A DNA stretch of 64,000 nucleotides from Sphingobacterium sp. (GCA_031286695.1 JAITTY010000017.1:62001-126000), one strand, 5' to 3'; shown: positions 18,284 to 28,201, numbered from the stretch's first letter. The notes: generated by a model from the sequence alone, not told the origin. A program made the numbers and translations.

Positions 18284-21200
18284 TTAAAACTTAAGATTTA
18301 AATTGAAGCCAAAGCTTCTTGTGGTCGGTAACTGTAAACTTTCCAACCCTTGTGCATTGCCTGTATTAAAGGCTGTCTCTGGATCAATATTGGGTGCATT
18401 CTTATGGATAATCCACAGGTTTCGAGCTACTAAAGAGAACGAAGCTCCCTGAAAGCCGATTTTGGAAATCCAATGATTTGGCAATTGGTAACCTAGTTTT
18501 ACCTCGCGCAATTTAACATAAGAAGCATCGAATACATTAGGCTCATTGATTCTATACAATGCTTTATAATATTGTTGTGCTGAAATGATGGTTGTGTTTT
18601 CGGAGCCATCTGCATTGACGCCATCGACAAGGATACCATCATCATGTGCGGTTTCTACAAGTGTTTTTGGATCTATAGTGGTAAAGTTGAGTCCGCCATG
18701 CTCAGGATCTCTTCCCGGAAGAGTAGAGGCCAATACCCCAGTTCCTCTACCGGTCGCATTTGTCCCCGAGTAGAGTTTGCCCCCATGCTTGATGTCAATC
18801 AAAAAGCTTAGATCGAAGTTTTTATAGCGAAATTGATTGCTAATGCCCCCTAACCAATCTGGCGTAAACTTACCGAAATAATGATTAACCGGATCAGCAG
18901 TAGGTATCCCATCGCTTAAAATAAGACGGCCTTGTGAATCGCGTAAAAAGCCAGTTCCGTAAAGAGTTCCATAGGGTCTTCCGACTGCGGCCAAAACTTG
19001 CACGGTTCCTGATGATCCGATCGTATAACTTTGTAATAATCCGTCATTGTCTAATTCTACAACTTTACTTTTATTTGTTGCGAAGTTGACATTGATATCC
19101 CATTGGAAATCCTGTTTTTTCACCGGTGTAACCCCTAATTGAATTTCAAGCCCCTTATTGTTGATCTTTCCGGCGTTCATGAGTTTCTTCTTATAACCTG
19201 TCGATGGACTCACATCGACGGCTAAAATCTGGTTGATACTATTGATATCGTATAAACTTAAGTCTAATCGCACTCTATTTTTTAGGAAAGCCAGTTCGGT
19301 ACCTAGTTCAGTTGAGGTGGTTGTTTCGGGTTTTAGGTCTGGGTTTTTCTTGATGTCATTGACCGATAATTGTGGGTTGTCTCCGTATGGTGCACTAAAT
19401 AGATAAGAATCAATTAAACTAAAAGGGTCTGTATCTTTACCTACTTTGGACCAACCTCCCCGTAATTTCCAGAAAGACAATATATCGCTTTGAATAGGGA
19501 ATGCATCTGTCAGTACGATACTTGCGTTTGCCGATGGATAGAAATACGAAAGATTGTCAACAGGCAAAGTAGAGGACCAGTCGTTTCGAGCTGTTAGATT
19601 CAAAAAAGCATAATTTTTGTAACCTAATTGTGCCGATGAAAAAATACTGTAAGCTTTCAATGGGCTGTATTCACCTGTTGAAATCAAGGCATCTCTAGAG
19701 TTTGCTAATGTATACACTTCAGGAACAGCTAACCGGGGAGCCTTTTGGTTGTTGCGTTGCCGCGATTGGCTACGTATATTGCTTCCCGCCAATATATCTA
19801 ATGTAAAGTCTGTTGAAAGTGGTCTATTGTAATTTAATGTAAATTCTGTGTTATTTTCATTTACTGTGTAAGCATCTTCTTCATAGGAACCGTAGGGTGT
19901 ACCATTAGTGCCATAAGCAACCCGTATTTTTCGGCGATCGGTGTAATAATCGTTACCAGTACGGAAGTTGGCTGTTAAAAACTCATTGATCTTGTAATTT
20001 AAACCAACATTTCCAAAAATTCGGTCGCGTTGTTGCTGTACCGTATTTTCCTCCGCGATGAAGTATGGATTGCTATAATAGCTATTGTTCCAATTGACTA
20101 AATTACCATTTTCATCCCGATAATTTTTTAGACGGGAAACATCGACCTGTCTGCCAAACCAAGTAAATTGGAGCATATAGCCGTTCGATCGAAAGCCCCC
20201 TACACCTGGTAAATTACCTGAGTTTGTGCGTACATAATTTGCATTTGCTGTAAGTGTCAGATCTTCCGTGATTTTATAACGTGTGTTAATATTGAAGTTA
20301 TTTTTTTCAATCGAAGAATTTGGGATAATTCCTGTTTGATTACTATTGTTATAAGAAAAACGATAATCAACTTTATCTGTGGCATCGGCAATAGATATTC
20401 CATTGTTTAATGTTCTTCCAGTTCCAAAAAAGCTACGTACGTTATCTGGATGAGGGAGGAAAGGAACGGCTTCACCATGTGAATAAAATTGTGGGATGAG
20501 TCTGCCATCCATTTTTGGGCCCCAGCTTTCATCAACACCATCATTGATACCGCCACCTTTACCATCGACATAGCTAAACTTTCCGTCGGCACCTTGTCCA
20601 AATACATTTTGATAATCGGGTAGAACGGCGAGTCGTTCAATTGTATTATTTGAATTGATGTTTATTCCCAATCCTTTACGTTTTTTTCCGGATTTTGTCG
20701 TAATCAAAATCACACCGGCAGCGGCTCTTGAACCATATAATGCGGCCGCATTGGGCCCTTTGAGCACACTGATCGATTCAATATCTTCACTATTGATATC
20801 GGAGATTGCATTGGCATAATCACGGTTGCCGCTGGTCCCCAACTGAGAGTTATCCACGGGAGTTCCATCAATCACAAATAAAGGTTGATTGTTTCCCGCA
20901 ATGGAGGTTTCTCCACGGATAATAATTCTCGAAGAACCCATATTTCCTTGACTATTTGTTACCTGAACACCGGCAACTTTTCCAGCTAAGGAGTTTACGA
21001 GATTACTTTCTTTAGCTTCGGAAAGATCTTTTCCCTTTAGTTCCTGAATAGAATATCCCAACGTCTTCTTTTCTTTCGAAATATTCAATGCAGTGACCAC
21101 AACTTCATCCAATAAGGCTGTTGAAGGTAAAAGTTGGATTGTAGTCAGCCCCGTCGGATTGGTTTGAACAGTTTTGGAATCGAAGCCTATGTATTGAACC

Positions 21201-21418
21201 TGAATACTACGTGAAGTCCCTGTTGAAGGGAGTTCAAATAACCCATTAGCGTCTGTCTGTACTTGTTTTTTGCTGCTTGTTTCGGTAACTGTAGCCCCTT
21301 GAATCGGATTGTTGTTGTTGTCGACTACTTTTCCTTTTATAGTGGTTTGTGCGTATAGTGCGCCAGTACTAAGGCAAAGCGCAGCCATTACGACAAAATT
21401 TATGTTGTTTTTTGCCAT
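18284..21418 (-). CDS. SusC/RagA-family TonB-linked outer membrane transporter
   Basis: This 1044-residue protein has a signal peptide ending LYAQ (about residue 24), a carboxypeptidase-D regulatory-like domain (about 25-100), a TonB-box-like DEVVVTALN at 104-112, and a plug with the IIIRGETSIAGNNQ and ISVLKGPNAAALYG segments. The barrel ends LNLKF. The KTLGYSIQEL segment after the TonB box places it in the SusC group that pairs with SusD-like_2 lipoproteins, as here. The leader upstream is about 140 nt if the TATATTTG box at 21562-21555 is the promoter. Confidence 0.95.
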   Translation of the reverse strand: MAKNNINFVVMAALCLSTGALYAQTTIKGKVVDNNNNPIQGATVTETSSKKQVQTDANGLFELPSTGTSRSIQVQYIGFDSKTVQTNPTGLTTIQLLPSTALLDEVVVTALNISKEKKTLGYSIQELKGKDLSEAKESNLVNSLAGKVAGVQVTNSQGNMGSSRIIIRGETSIAGNNQPLFVIDGTPVDNSQLGTSGNRDYANAISDINSEDIESISVLKGPNAAALYGSRAAAGVILITTKSGKKRKGLGININSNNTIERLAVLPDYQNVFGQGADGKFSYVDGKGGGINDGVDESWGPKMDGRLIPQFYSHGEAVPFLPHPDNVRSFFGTGRTLNNGISIADATDKVDYRFSYNNSNQTGIIPNSSIEKNNFNINTRYKITEDLTLTANANYVRTNSGNLPGVGGFRSNGYMLQFTWFGRQVDVSRLKNYRDENGNLVNWNNSYYSNPYFIAEENTVQQQRDRIFGNVGLNYKINEFLTANFRTGNDYYTDRRKIRVAYGTNGTPYGSYEEDAYTVNENNTEFTLNYNRPLSTDFTLDILAGSNIRSQSRQRNNQKAPRLAVPEVYTLANSRDALISTGEYSPLKAYSIFSSAQLGYKNYAFLNLTARNDWSSTLPVDNLSYFYPSANASIVLTDAFPIQSDILSFWKLRGGWSKVGKDTDPFSLIDSYLFSAPYGDNPQLSVNDIKKNPDLKPETTTSTELGTELAFLKNRVRLDLSLYDINSINQILAVDVSPSTGYKKKLMNAGKINNKGLEIQLGVTPVKKQDFQWDINVNFATNKSKVVELDNDGLLQSYTIGSSGTVQVLAAVGRPYGTLYGTGFLRDSQGRLILSDGIPTADPVNHYFGKFTPDWLGGISNQFRYKNFDLSFLIDIKHGGKLYSGTNATGRGTGVLASTLPGRDPEHGGLNFTTIDPKTLVETAHDDGILVDGVNADGSENTTIISAQQYYKALYRINEPNVFDASYVKLREVKLGYQLPNHWISKIGFQGASFSLVARNLWIIHKNAPNIDPETAFNTGNAQGLESLQLPTTRSFGFNLNLKF

Positions 21419-21840
21419 ATTAAATATAATAGTGAGTTTGTTGATTTGGGTTATAGGAGATATTTGAAATTTACTTGTAAAAACATCCCCTTAGGGCATT
21501 CGTTTTTCGAGGATGTAGTGTGTATGCTGTTTCATGTGTTAAAAAATGTTAATGCAAATATATAAAATCTACCTGATAACTATACTTTGTTTTTTTGTTT
21601 TTTGTAATATTTGAGTCAGAATAGTGAAATGAGGAAGGTGTAGGGGCATTGGTGATCAATTTCAGCTGCTTTTTCTGAAATGGCTTTATCTTGTTTTTAT
21701 AATATATTGCTTGTCAGGATATTTATTCGGAATATGCGAATCGTAAACGACGACCTGCGAATTGTAAATCCTCGTATTTTCTGTTAGGAAAGGGCAGCAT
21801 TCTTGTATTTCGATTATACAGAATTAAAACGCATAATACT
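21419..21840. promoter_or_regulatory. Divergent intergenic region between third SusC and zinc-ribbon gene
   Basis: These 422 bp serve two divergent genes. A minus-strand -7 box TATATTTG is seen as CAAATATA at 21555-21562, without a clear -33. The right half holds the direct repeat at 21735-21768, listed separately. I see no reading frame with gene-like character and no strong hairpin. Confidence 0.4.
21735..21768 (+). promoter_or_regulatory. Direct repeat with 21-bp period, LytTR-type operator candidate
   Basis: TGCGAATCGTAAA at 21735-21747 is repeated as TGCGAATTGTAAA at 21756-21768, with one mismatch in 13. The period is 21 bp, two helical turns, so both copies face the same side of DNA. 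LytTR regulators bind paired direct half-sites at this spacing. The repeat ends 72 bp before the zinc-ribbon gene. The link to the LytTR regulator at 5733 is inference. Confidence 0.5.
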
Positions 21841-22452
21841 ATGATTATTTTTGGCACACGAACCAAGGTATTAACCAACAAATCACAATTAGCGATCGGT
21901 AACTGTGATTATTGTGGCACTGCTCAGTCCCTCTTTGCATATAGACAAATTAAGTATTTTCACATTTTTTGGATACCCATATTTCCCTATTCCGCGCAGA
22001 TGATTACGATTTGCAGTCATTGCAAAAAGTTGAGCTACCAATCTGAAATCAATCCACAGATACTTCAATCCTTGCCGCCGGGAACTATCCGTAAAACGCC
22101 TATCGGTTATTTTGCGGGCTTAATGCTGATTGGACTTTTGGCAGCTGCTATTGTTATAGCTGGGATTTCTGGCGCAAAAAAGAAAGAAAAATACCTGAAA
22201 GATCCAAAGGTTGGCGATGTGTACGAACTTTCCTATGCAAAAGATGGAAAGACGATGCGTACGCTTTATCGTATTGCCAATTTGACCACAGATTCTGTGA
22301 CCTTTGACATTAACGATTATGAAGCGGATAGCCGAAAAGGCCTACGTAAATTGCGCGAGCAGCATTCCAATAGTTATTCTGAAAAGCAAAAAGTATCTCG
22401 TGCTGAACTGGAAGATATGAAAAATAGGATAGCAAGCATTGAAAGATTGTAA
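21841..22452 (+). CDS. Zinc-ribbon membrane protein of unknown function
   Basis: This 203-residue protein has an N-terminal zinc ribbon with two Cys pairs, C22-x2-C25 (CDYC) and C58-x2-C61 (CSHC), separated by an aromatic stretch (KYFHIFWIPIFPY). A transmembrane helix spans about 88-110, and a basic, hydrophilic C-terminal region of about 90 residues follows. This matches small zinc_ribbon_15-type proteins of Bacteroidota, whose role is not known. The ribbon and the soluble tail would lie on opposite sides of the membrane. The gene stands alone behind a direct repeat that looks like a LytTR operator. Confidence 0.78.
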   Translation: MIIFGTRTKVLTNKSQLAIGNCDYCGTAQSLFAYRQIKYFHIFWIPIFPYSAQMITICSHCKKLSYQSEINPQILQSLPPGTIRKTPIGYFAGLMLIGLLAAAIVIAGISGAKKKEKYLKDPKVGDVYELSYAKDGKTMRTLYRIANLTTDSVTFDINDYEADSRKGLRKLREQHSNSYSEKQKVSRAELEDMKNRIASIERL

Positions 22453-22822
22453 AGATCATTTTCTTGCTTCTTATGGCTACCTCCGTTGGTATTGCCGGCG
22501 TATTGGTTTGCTATTTCTCTACCATTTCGTTGCTATTTCTCTGCTGTTTTTCTGCCATTTCGTTGTCGTTTCTCTGCTGTTTCATTGTCGTTTCTTTGCC
22601 TATCCTTTGCTGTTTCGTTACATATTCTTCGGTCTTATAGAAAACAAATAGCAACGAAAGAACAAACAAATAGCAACGCTGTAACATAGCTGTTGTCAAG
22701 GAAACCCAAAGGATATATAACAAGGTTTAAACCAGCGCTCAATTGCCTCTTTGCAAAAGAAGAGGTATTGATTTGATACCCTGGAGTACGTCTTGTAGAC
22801 AAGGTTCGGATCTTTAAATGTG
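22453..22822. repeat. Gene-free stretch with degenerate 21-33 bp tandem repeats
   Basis: Bases 22507-22619 consist of imperfect copies of a pyrimidine-rich unit, TTGYYRTTTCTCTGCYRTTTC, with spacings of 22, 33, 22 and about 21 bp. All three frames on either strand stay largely open because of the composition, and the minus strand would encode repeats of KQQRNxNEM. I do not believe this is a protein gene. The remaining 200 bp before the beta-barrel gene hold only weak short inverted repeats and no clear terminator. Confidence 0.6.
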
Positions 22823-25510
22823 CTACTTCTTTGTTTTTACAATATTAAATTTATGAATATAACCTAGCATAAAATATTGTTTCAATGTAAGTGAATTTCC
22901 AAAATATGTTCTGTTGTCTTGACTGCCCCAATAATTTTGCGTATTCTGATTCAAGATATCGAAACCGGTCAATTTTAGCTGTGAATTATTTTTCAGGGTA
23001 TAATAGACTGATGCATTTAAAATATGATAGTTTTTTCTGCCACTAAGTCCGCTGGCTCGATTATCCAACGAGTAGGTTGATTCCAACGAAAATCCGTGGA
23101 TCGGATTAATATTCAATCCTGCACCAATTTTATGTATTGAATAGGTTGATTCAATAAAATCGGAGTTATCTTTTACCGAATTTATATTCTTGTTCCAAGA
23201 ATAAGTATACTGCGGTGATATCGTCACCAGATTTTTCCACGTCGCGGAAAATTGCTGGCTGGCATTGATCCCTACATTGGTCCCTTTATTATCTACATCG
23301 CTGATGGAACTATAATTTTCATAAGTATAGATACTGTTGTTTTGCGATAGATAGAATGACCAATTTTTACTCGCTTTTAGGTTATATCTCAGGTAAGTAT
23401 AGGCACTATAGTTATATTTTGAGCCAGCGAGAAACATTTGGGTGGTCATTTGTCCTGTATTGTTGTTTCGCCAGCTACGGGTCCCAATGCTGTTATTGAC
23501 ATAATTGATATTTCCATTTACATTAAACTGCAATTTCGAGGTGTATTTATAGTATGATATACTGACATTCTGTTTTTCGATATTGTTGAATATAAAGGAT
23601 GTCTTTCGTGTATACAATGGATTTAGATCCATAACGAGCTGCTGGATTCCATAGAGTTCGGGAGACTCGAGATCTTTATACCAGCCAAGGTTTAGATCTT
23701 TATAACGGATATTAATATTGGGCAACCAGTAGCCTAAAGATGATTTCTCGACCGAATTAATTTTAAGTAGATCAAAATGATTTGTTTTCACTTGATAAGC
23801 AGTTCCAAATTTTACGTTAAAATCTTTTGTGGGTCTCCAGTAAAATATAATACCTGTGATATAATCTTGGTATTTGTAGCGGTAACTATTTTCATAGGGG
23901 GCTGCATGTACTTCACCAGTACTGTCGCGGTCGACATAGACAGTTTCCTGTGGTCCCTGGCGGTTGGTGACATAGGTAAAGTAATAATCAAAGTTGAGTT
24001 TTTTAATAATTTTATTGTAATAGGCAGCACTAAAATATAGATTGCTGGAATTATTCTGCGTTAGATTTTTATACCCTAAACTAGTTTGGGGCTTAGCAGC
24101 ATCATAGATATTGGTATACTGAAAAGAGCTGTCGGTCTTTTCATTGGTGTTGATGGAAATCGTATTTCTAAACGATACAATATGGTTTTTATTGAGCTGT
24201 TTTTCGATGTAGAAGCCATGTGAATAGTTCAGTGTATTTTCCTTATCTTCACCTGTACCGGTAGCGTCATTTAGTTTTTTGATGTCCGTATAGGAGCGGT
24301 TCATTCCGAAGCTTGAATTTTTCTTGGAATTTATACCCAGATTCGGTGTAAATTCGAAATAGGCTGTGGTATCCATCCGATGACGGAGGAGCGTTTTGAT
24401 ATTGTGTCCTACAGTTTTTTCCTGTTGTCGGTAATTGGATTCTGAATATTGTTTTTCCTGGTCGAATAAGGATATTTGATTGCCAGTATTTTGATTTTCA
24501 GCTTTATTATATTTCAGCATGTACATGATATTCAGCTTGGTTTTCTTTCCCCAGTCGTTGTTGAGGTTAAATCCCAGACCAATATCGTTGGCCTTGCCGG
24601 AATAGTTTCTGCCACCAAAATTATCAAAACCATAGTTTTCGGAACGACCGAGTCCAGCTTCTTGGTTTAACTCATTGTAATCAAAACTCTGGCGGTTAAT
24701 GTTATTTCCGAAACCGATTAAACTCAGCTGGAGCGTATCCTTAAACGTATTGAATAAACCGCCGGCCTCATATCTGCTCCGCGTGCCCGCACTGCCATAG
24801 AGTTTGCCAAAACTGGCTCTGAGGAAATCTTTCTTAAATTTTAGATTGATCGTAATCGGTAGTTTATCTTCATCTTCGTTATCTTTCTTTGTTTCCCCCT
24901 TATCACGGTATACCTGTACCGTCTTGATCAGGGAAGCGTCTAGGTTTCGCGTAGCAATACGTACGTCACTTGAAAAGAAATCCTTGTCGTTGACCTTTAC
25001 TTTGGAAACCTCCTTGCCCTGATAGTAAATAGAACCGTCCATATTGACCTGCAGACCGGGTAGTTCTTTGAGCAATTCCTCTACATTAGCATTAGGACGT
25101 GTTTTGAAGAAATTGGTATTATATTCTAAGGTATCTTTATTCATCCGTACGGGCGGGACAATATTGACGACTACCTCATCGAGACTTTTGGAATCAAGCT
25201 TCAACTGGGCGAAATCATATTGTTCTCCATTTGGAATAATAAACTCCTTGCGAAAAGGATTTGCATTGACATGTGAAATGAAAAGCGTTAAAGTGGTCCC
25301 TGTGGGAATTTTGACAAATTCAAACTTGCCCTTTGTATCAGTAAGGAGGTAGGAAACTACAGAAGAGTCTTTTGAATTGAGAATCGTTACAGTCGCTTTT
25401 TCCAACGGTTCTGCATTTTGAGAAAATACAGTTCCGAGAACTTTTCCCTTCGATTGACCTATAACTATATTTGATGTAAGTAATAAAATTAAAAATAAGT
25501 AAATTCTCAT
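22823..25510 (-). CDS. Outer membrane beta-barrel family protein (TonB-receptor-like)
   Basis: This 895-residue protein has a signal peptide (about 1-18, ending VIGQ), a carboxypeptidase-D-like domain (about 20-112), the DEVVVNIVPPVRMNKDTLEY linker and a plug-like segment with ELLKELPGLQV. A long barrel rich in alternating aromatic and polar residues follows. This is the architecture of the OMP_b-brl_3 family, which resembles TonB-dependent receptors but lacks a SusD partner. Its function in Bacteroidota is generally unknown; transport or envelope roles are proposed. It is transcribed alone. A 12-bp hairpin lies 37-65 bp before its start. Confidence 0.88.
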   Translation of the reverse strand: MRIYLFLILLLTSNIVIGQSKGKVLGTVFSQNAEPLEKATVTILNSKDSSVVSYLLTDTKGKFEFVKIPTGTTLTLFISHVNANPFRKEFIIPNGEQYDFAQLKLDSKSLDEVVVNIVPPVRMNKDTLEYNTNFFKTRPNANVEELLKELPGLQVNMDGSIYYQGKEVSKVKVNDKDFFSSDVRIATRNLDASLIKTVQVYRDKGETKKDNEDEDKLPITINLKFKKDFLRASFGKLYGSAGTRSRYEAGGLFNTFKDTLQLSLIGFGNNINRQSFDYNELNQEAGLGRSENYGFDNFGGRNYSGKANDIGLGFNLNNDWGKKTKLNIMYMLKYNKAENQNTGNQISLFDQEKQYSESNYRQQEKTVGHNIKTLLRHRMDTTAYFEFTPNLGINSKKNSSFGMNRSYTDIKKLNDATGTGEDKENTLNYSHGFYIEKQLNKNHIVSFRNTISINTNEKTDSSFQYTNIYDAAKPQTSLGYKNLTQNNSSNLYFSAAYYNKIIKKLNFDYYFTYVTNRQGPQETVYVDRDSTGEVHAAPYENSYRYKYQDYITGIIFYWRPTKDFNVKFGTAYQVKTNHFDLLKINSVEKSSLGYWLPNINIRYKDLNLGWYKDLESPELYGIQQLVMDLNPLYTRKTSFIFNNIEKQNVSISYYKYTSKLQFNVNGNINYVNNSIGTRSWRNNNTGQMTTQMFLAGSKYNYSAYTYLRYNLKASKNWSFYLSQNNSIYTYENYSSISDVDNKGTNVGINASQQFSATWKNLVTISPQYTYSWNKNINSVKDNSDFIESTYSIHKIGAGLNINPIHGFSLESTYSLDNRASGLSGRKNYHILNASVYYTLKNNSQLKLTGFDILNQNTQNYWGSQDNRTYFGNSLTLKQYFMLGYIHKFNIVKTKK

Positions 25511-26036
25511 AAAATTTAAGGGCCTATGTCTTGGTTATATAAGGGGTTAAAATGATTTTTCGTAAATCATTTTAATATAATATTAAAGAAATGAAAATTA
25601 TACTATAAATGAAAATTTATTTTTAAGACAATCGATTGCGAATTTTATTTATTAGAATTTTTTTAACATTTTTTGTTCGAGGGGCAATCTTTTTTACAAG
25701 GAACCTGCTGTGCTTGGTTGAATAGTTTGCAGAGGATAAGAAGTTAGAAGAAGACTATAGTAGCAAAGCGAGGGCGTCCGATCTATTGGAGACCTCATTT
25801 TGAAAACGCACTGGTAAGCAGGATCATTGTATATATTATGGAGTTCATTGGGGCTTTTTGAAGGTTAAAAATCTTTCTTTTTTGATACATTTATAATTAC
25901 CGATTAATTGTTATGTGTTACATAAAATAGTTGTGATGTTGAATTTACTTTCCCATATCATTACCTATTGCTATTTTTGAGCTGAAGGCTGGAAAATAGA
26001 GAAAAGGACAAGCAAATCAATTTTTTATAAGAAGTT
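25511..26036. promoter_or_regulatory. 526-bp divergent intergenic region with a hairpin
   Basis: TTAAAATGATTT at 25547-25558 pairs perfectly with AAATCATTTTAA at 25564-25575 over a TTCGT loop, upstream of the minus-strand barrel gene. It could be an operator or a 5' untranslated hairpin. No classical -7/-33 pair is convincing on either strand. The centre (25690-25860) looks unremarkable. I see no gene in it. Confidence 0.4.
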
Positions 26037-27209
26037 ATGAGATTTAATTTATTATTCAAGAGCGTTCTACTAGCGGCTCTAATAGGTAATTGGAGCCTGA
26101 GGGCAGCGGGGCAAGAGGCAAAACCACCCATTATGGGTTGGAGCAGTTGGAATAGTTTTCGGATTCATATTGACGAAAAGTTGATTCGGGAGCAGGCCGA
26201 TGCCCTGGTCACAACTGGCTTGCATGATGCAGGGTACAGCTATATCAATGTGGATGATGGATATTTTGGAGGGAGAGATGCGGAAGGAAAACTTTACGAA
26301 GATCGTTCAAAATTTCCCAATGGAATGCGGGCCTTATCCGACTATATTCATTCTAAGGGGTTAAAAGCGGGATTGTATTCGGAAGGCGGAAAAAATACCT
26401 GCGGCTCAATTTGGGATAAAGATCCTAAGGGCATTGGTGTTGGTATGTATGGCCATGAACGTGAGGATGCTGCGTTGTTTTTTAAAACATGGAATTTTGA
26501 TTTTATCAAAGTAGACTGGTGTGGTGGATTGGAAATGAAACTAGATGATCGCGAGCAATACACAAAAATAATAACAGCGGTGCGGGCGGTTCGTCCTGAT
26601 GTAGGGTTTAATCTTTGCCGCTGGCAATTTCCTGGAAATTGGGCAATTAAGCAAGTAGATTCTTGGCGTATCTCGCAAGATATACAGCCAAATTTTGCTT
26701 CGGTGCTGCATATTATCGATCTCAATCGTAATCTATATCCTTATAGCTCACCAGGCCATTATAATGATATGGATATGCTTCAAGTGGGCAATGGGATGAC
26801 TCATGAAGAGGATAAAACACATTTTTCAATGTGGTGCATGCTGAATTCACCTTTGATGGCGGGAAATGATCTGCGTAAAATTTCGAAGGAGACACTCGCT
26901 ATATTGACGAATAAAGAAATGATTGCGCTAAATCAGGACAAGGCTTTTAAACAGGCCCAATGTGTCCTAAAAGAAGGAGAGGTAGAAGTATGGAAGAAAG
27001 AATTGGCCAATCCAAAGAATAAGGCACTGGCAATTCTCAATAGATCGAATATTGAAACCCAATTTACATTGGATGCAAAAGCACTGAGCTTGTCGCCGAA
27101 AAATAGAGTGAAAGATTTATGGCGTCATCAGGAGGATGGGAAGCTTGGCCAAAATAGAAACTTCACACTTCCTCCCCATGGTATAGTCGTACTTTTGCTA
27201 TCGGAATAG
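26037..27209 (+). CDS. Glycoside hydrolase family 27, probable alpha-galactosidase
   Basis: This 390-residue enzyme has a signal peptide (about 1-25). The GH27 barrel begins PIMGWSSWNSF (31-41) and continues with NVDDGY (71-76), FIKVDWCGG with the likely nucleophile D160, and SWRISQDI with the likely acid/base D215. NDMDMLQVGNG and NSPLMAGNDLR then follow. A short beta-sandwich closes the protein. The family removes terminal alpha-galactose (sometimes alpha-N-acetylgalactosamine) from glycans with retention. It lies beside, but is separated by a bidirectional terminator from, the sialic-acid locus. A role on the same host-type glycans is plausible but not shown. GH36 is excluded by length and motif order. 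Confidence 0.93.
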   Translation: MRFNLLFKSVLLAALIGNWSLRAAGQEAKPPIMGWSSWNSFRIHIDEKLIREQADALVTTGLHDAGYSYINVDDGYFGGRDAEGKLYEDRSKFPNGMRALSDYIHSKGLKAGLYSEGGKNTCGSIWDKDPKGIGVGMYGHEREDAALFFKTWNFDFIKVDWCGGLEMKLDDREQYTKIITAVRAVRPDVGFNLCRWQFPGNWAIKQVDSWRISQDIQPNFASVLHIIDLNRNLYPYSSPGHYNDMDMLQVGNGMTHEEDKTHFSMWCMLNSPLMAGNDLRKISKETLAILTNKEMIALNQDKAFKQAQCVLKEGEVEVWKKELANPKNKALAILNRSNIETQFTLDAKALSLSPKNRVKDLWRHQEDGKLGQNRNFTLPPHGIVVLLLSE

Positions 27210-27410
27210 GTGGGGCGATAAAGACATTGAGACCAAATGAACCTCCAGAAAATGTTTTTATGTCATACATGCCTCATGTTTTTCGTGATTGAATTTAAGG
27301 ATATAACGGATTTACTCATGATACCGAATCAACTGCAAAAATTTCACCAGCTACGCTAGTTTGGAAGGAGGATAAATTGGATGGTTAAAATTAAATAACG
27401 CAGGTAAAAA

Positions 27411-27441
27411 AAAAGCCCAATATACTAACTATTGGGCTTTT
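27411..27441. terminator. Bidirectional terminator between GH27 gene and nanR-like gene
   Basis: AAAAGCCCAATA at 27411-27422 pairs with TATTGGGCTTTT at 27430-27441 over a 7-nt loop, with A-runs before and T after. It can end both the plus-strand GH27 transcript and the minus-strand regulator transcript. Confidence 0.85.
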
Positions 27442-27472
27442 ATATGTGTTTATGCTGCTATTTAAGTGCCGT

Positions 27473-28201
27473 TTACCCAACAGATTTCTTATACAAAAAG
27501 AGCCGTTGGTAATGATTATCAAGATGTTTGCGCATCGCATTTCGGAATACTTCAGCATTGCCTACTTTCAATATATCGACTAATCCCCGGTGCGAGATGA
27601 AGCTTTTTGAAGGGCTGGGGCTGGTCAGTAGACCACTACTATGTACATATTGAAAAACAGGTAACAACATATTCTGGAAATCTTTCAGGATGGTATTACC
27701 CGTGATTTCATAAAGTTTACCATGAAAGGCAATTTCGGTTTCAATATCAAAAATTGTATTATCTGCTTGTATAGGTTCTTTTGCAACGATTGCTTCGAGC
27801 TCCTCAATATCTTTTTCTTGTATATGTTCAAAGAGGATATCGGCCATACCTACTTCCAGAACCATGCGCATTTCAAAAAGATCCTGTAGGGTCTTATTTT
27901 CCATGATGGTTGGATAAAGTGATTTGCGTAGCGGTTTTATAAGATCTGGACTTGTTAAAACGGCCCCACGATGTTTTTTGGATTCGATCAATCCGACCAT
28001 ACGCAACCGCAACATGGCTTCGCGAACTACTGTACGACTTACACCAAGGGTTTCGGCCAATTCAATTTCCTTAGGTAATGCATCTCCAACTTTTAAGCCC
28101 TGATTGACAAAAAGATTGATGATTTCTTTTTCTGCACGATCTACTAGCGAAGAGGTATCAATTGTATTAAGATGTTCTATCAGCGAAGAATTCGGTTCCA
28201 T
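27473..28201 (-). CDS. nanR: GntR/FadR-family (FCD) transcriptional regulator, NanR-like
   Basis: The ATG at 28201 gives 242 residues. An upstream ATG would add 24 residues with no homology and would overlap a candidate operator. Residues about 20-85 form a GntR winged helix (PKEIELAETLGVSRTVVREAMLRL), and about 100-235 form the all-helical FCD ligand domain (for example MRMVLEVGMADIL). In Escherichia coli the sialic-acid repressor NanR belongs to this same subfamily. The gene is divergent from the SusC/SusD-nan operon, so local control is very likely. Its ligand (Neu5Ac, ManNAc or other) is inference. One TATWACATAT site lies just before its start codon, suggesting autoregulation. Confidence 0.85.
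   Translation of the reverse strand: MEPNSSLIEHLNTIDTSSLVDRAEKEIINLFVNQGLKVGDALPKEIELAETLGVSRTVVREAMLRLRMVGLIESKKHRGAVLTSPDLIKPLRKSLYPTIMENKTLQDLFEMRMVLEVGMADILFEHIQEKDIEELEAIVAKEPIQADNTIFDIETEIAFHGKLYEITGNTILKDFQNMLLPVFQYVHSSGLLTSPSPSKSFISHRGLVDILKVGNAEVFRNAMRKHLDNHYQRLFLYKKSVG

Noticed and set aside
22507..22619. CRISPR array
   Set aside because: Units touch each other with no unique spacers and are degenerate; no cas genes are near.
22511..22723. Minus-strand frame with KQQRN repeats as a real protein
   Set aside because: It arises from the tandem repeat; frames on both strands stay open across the same bases, and there is no recognisable ribosome-binding site or family.
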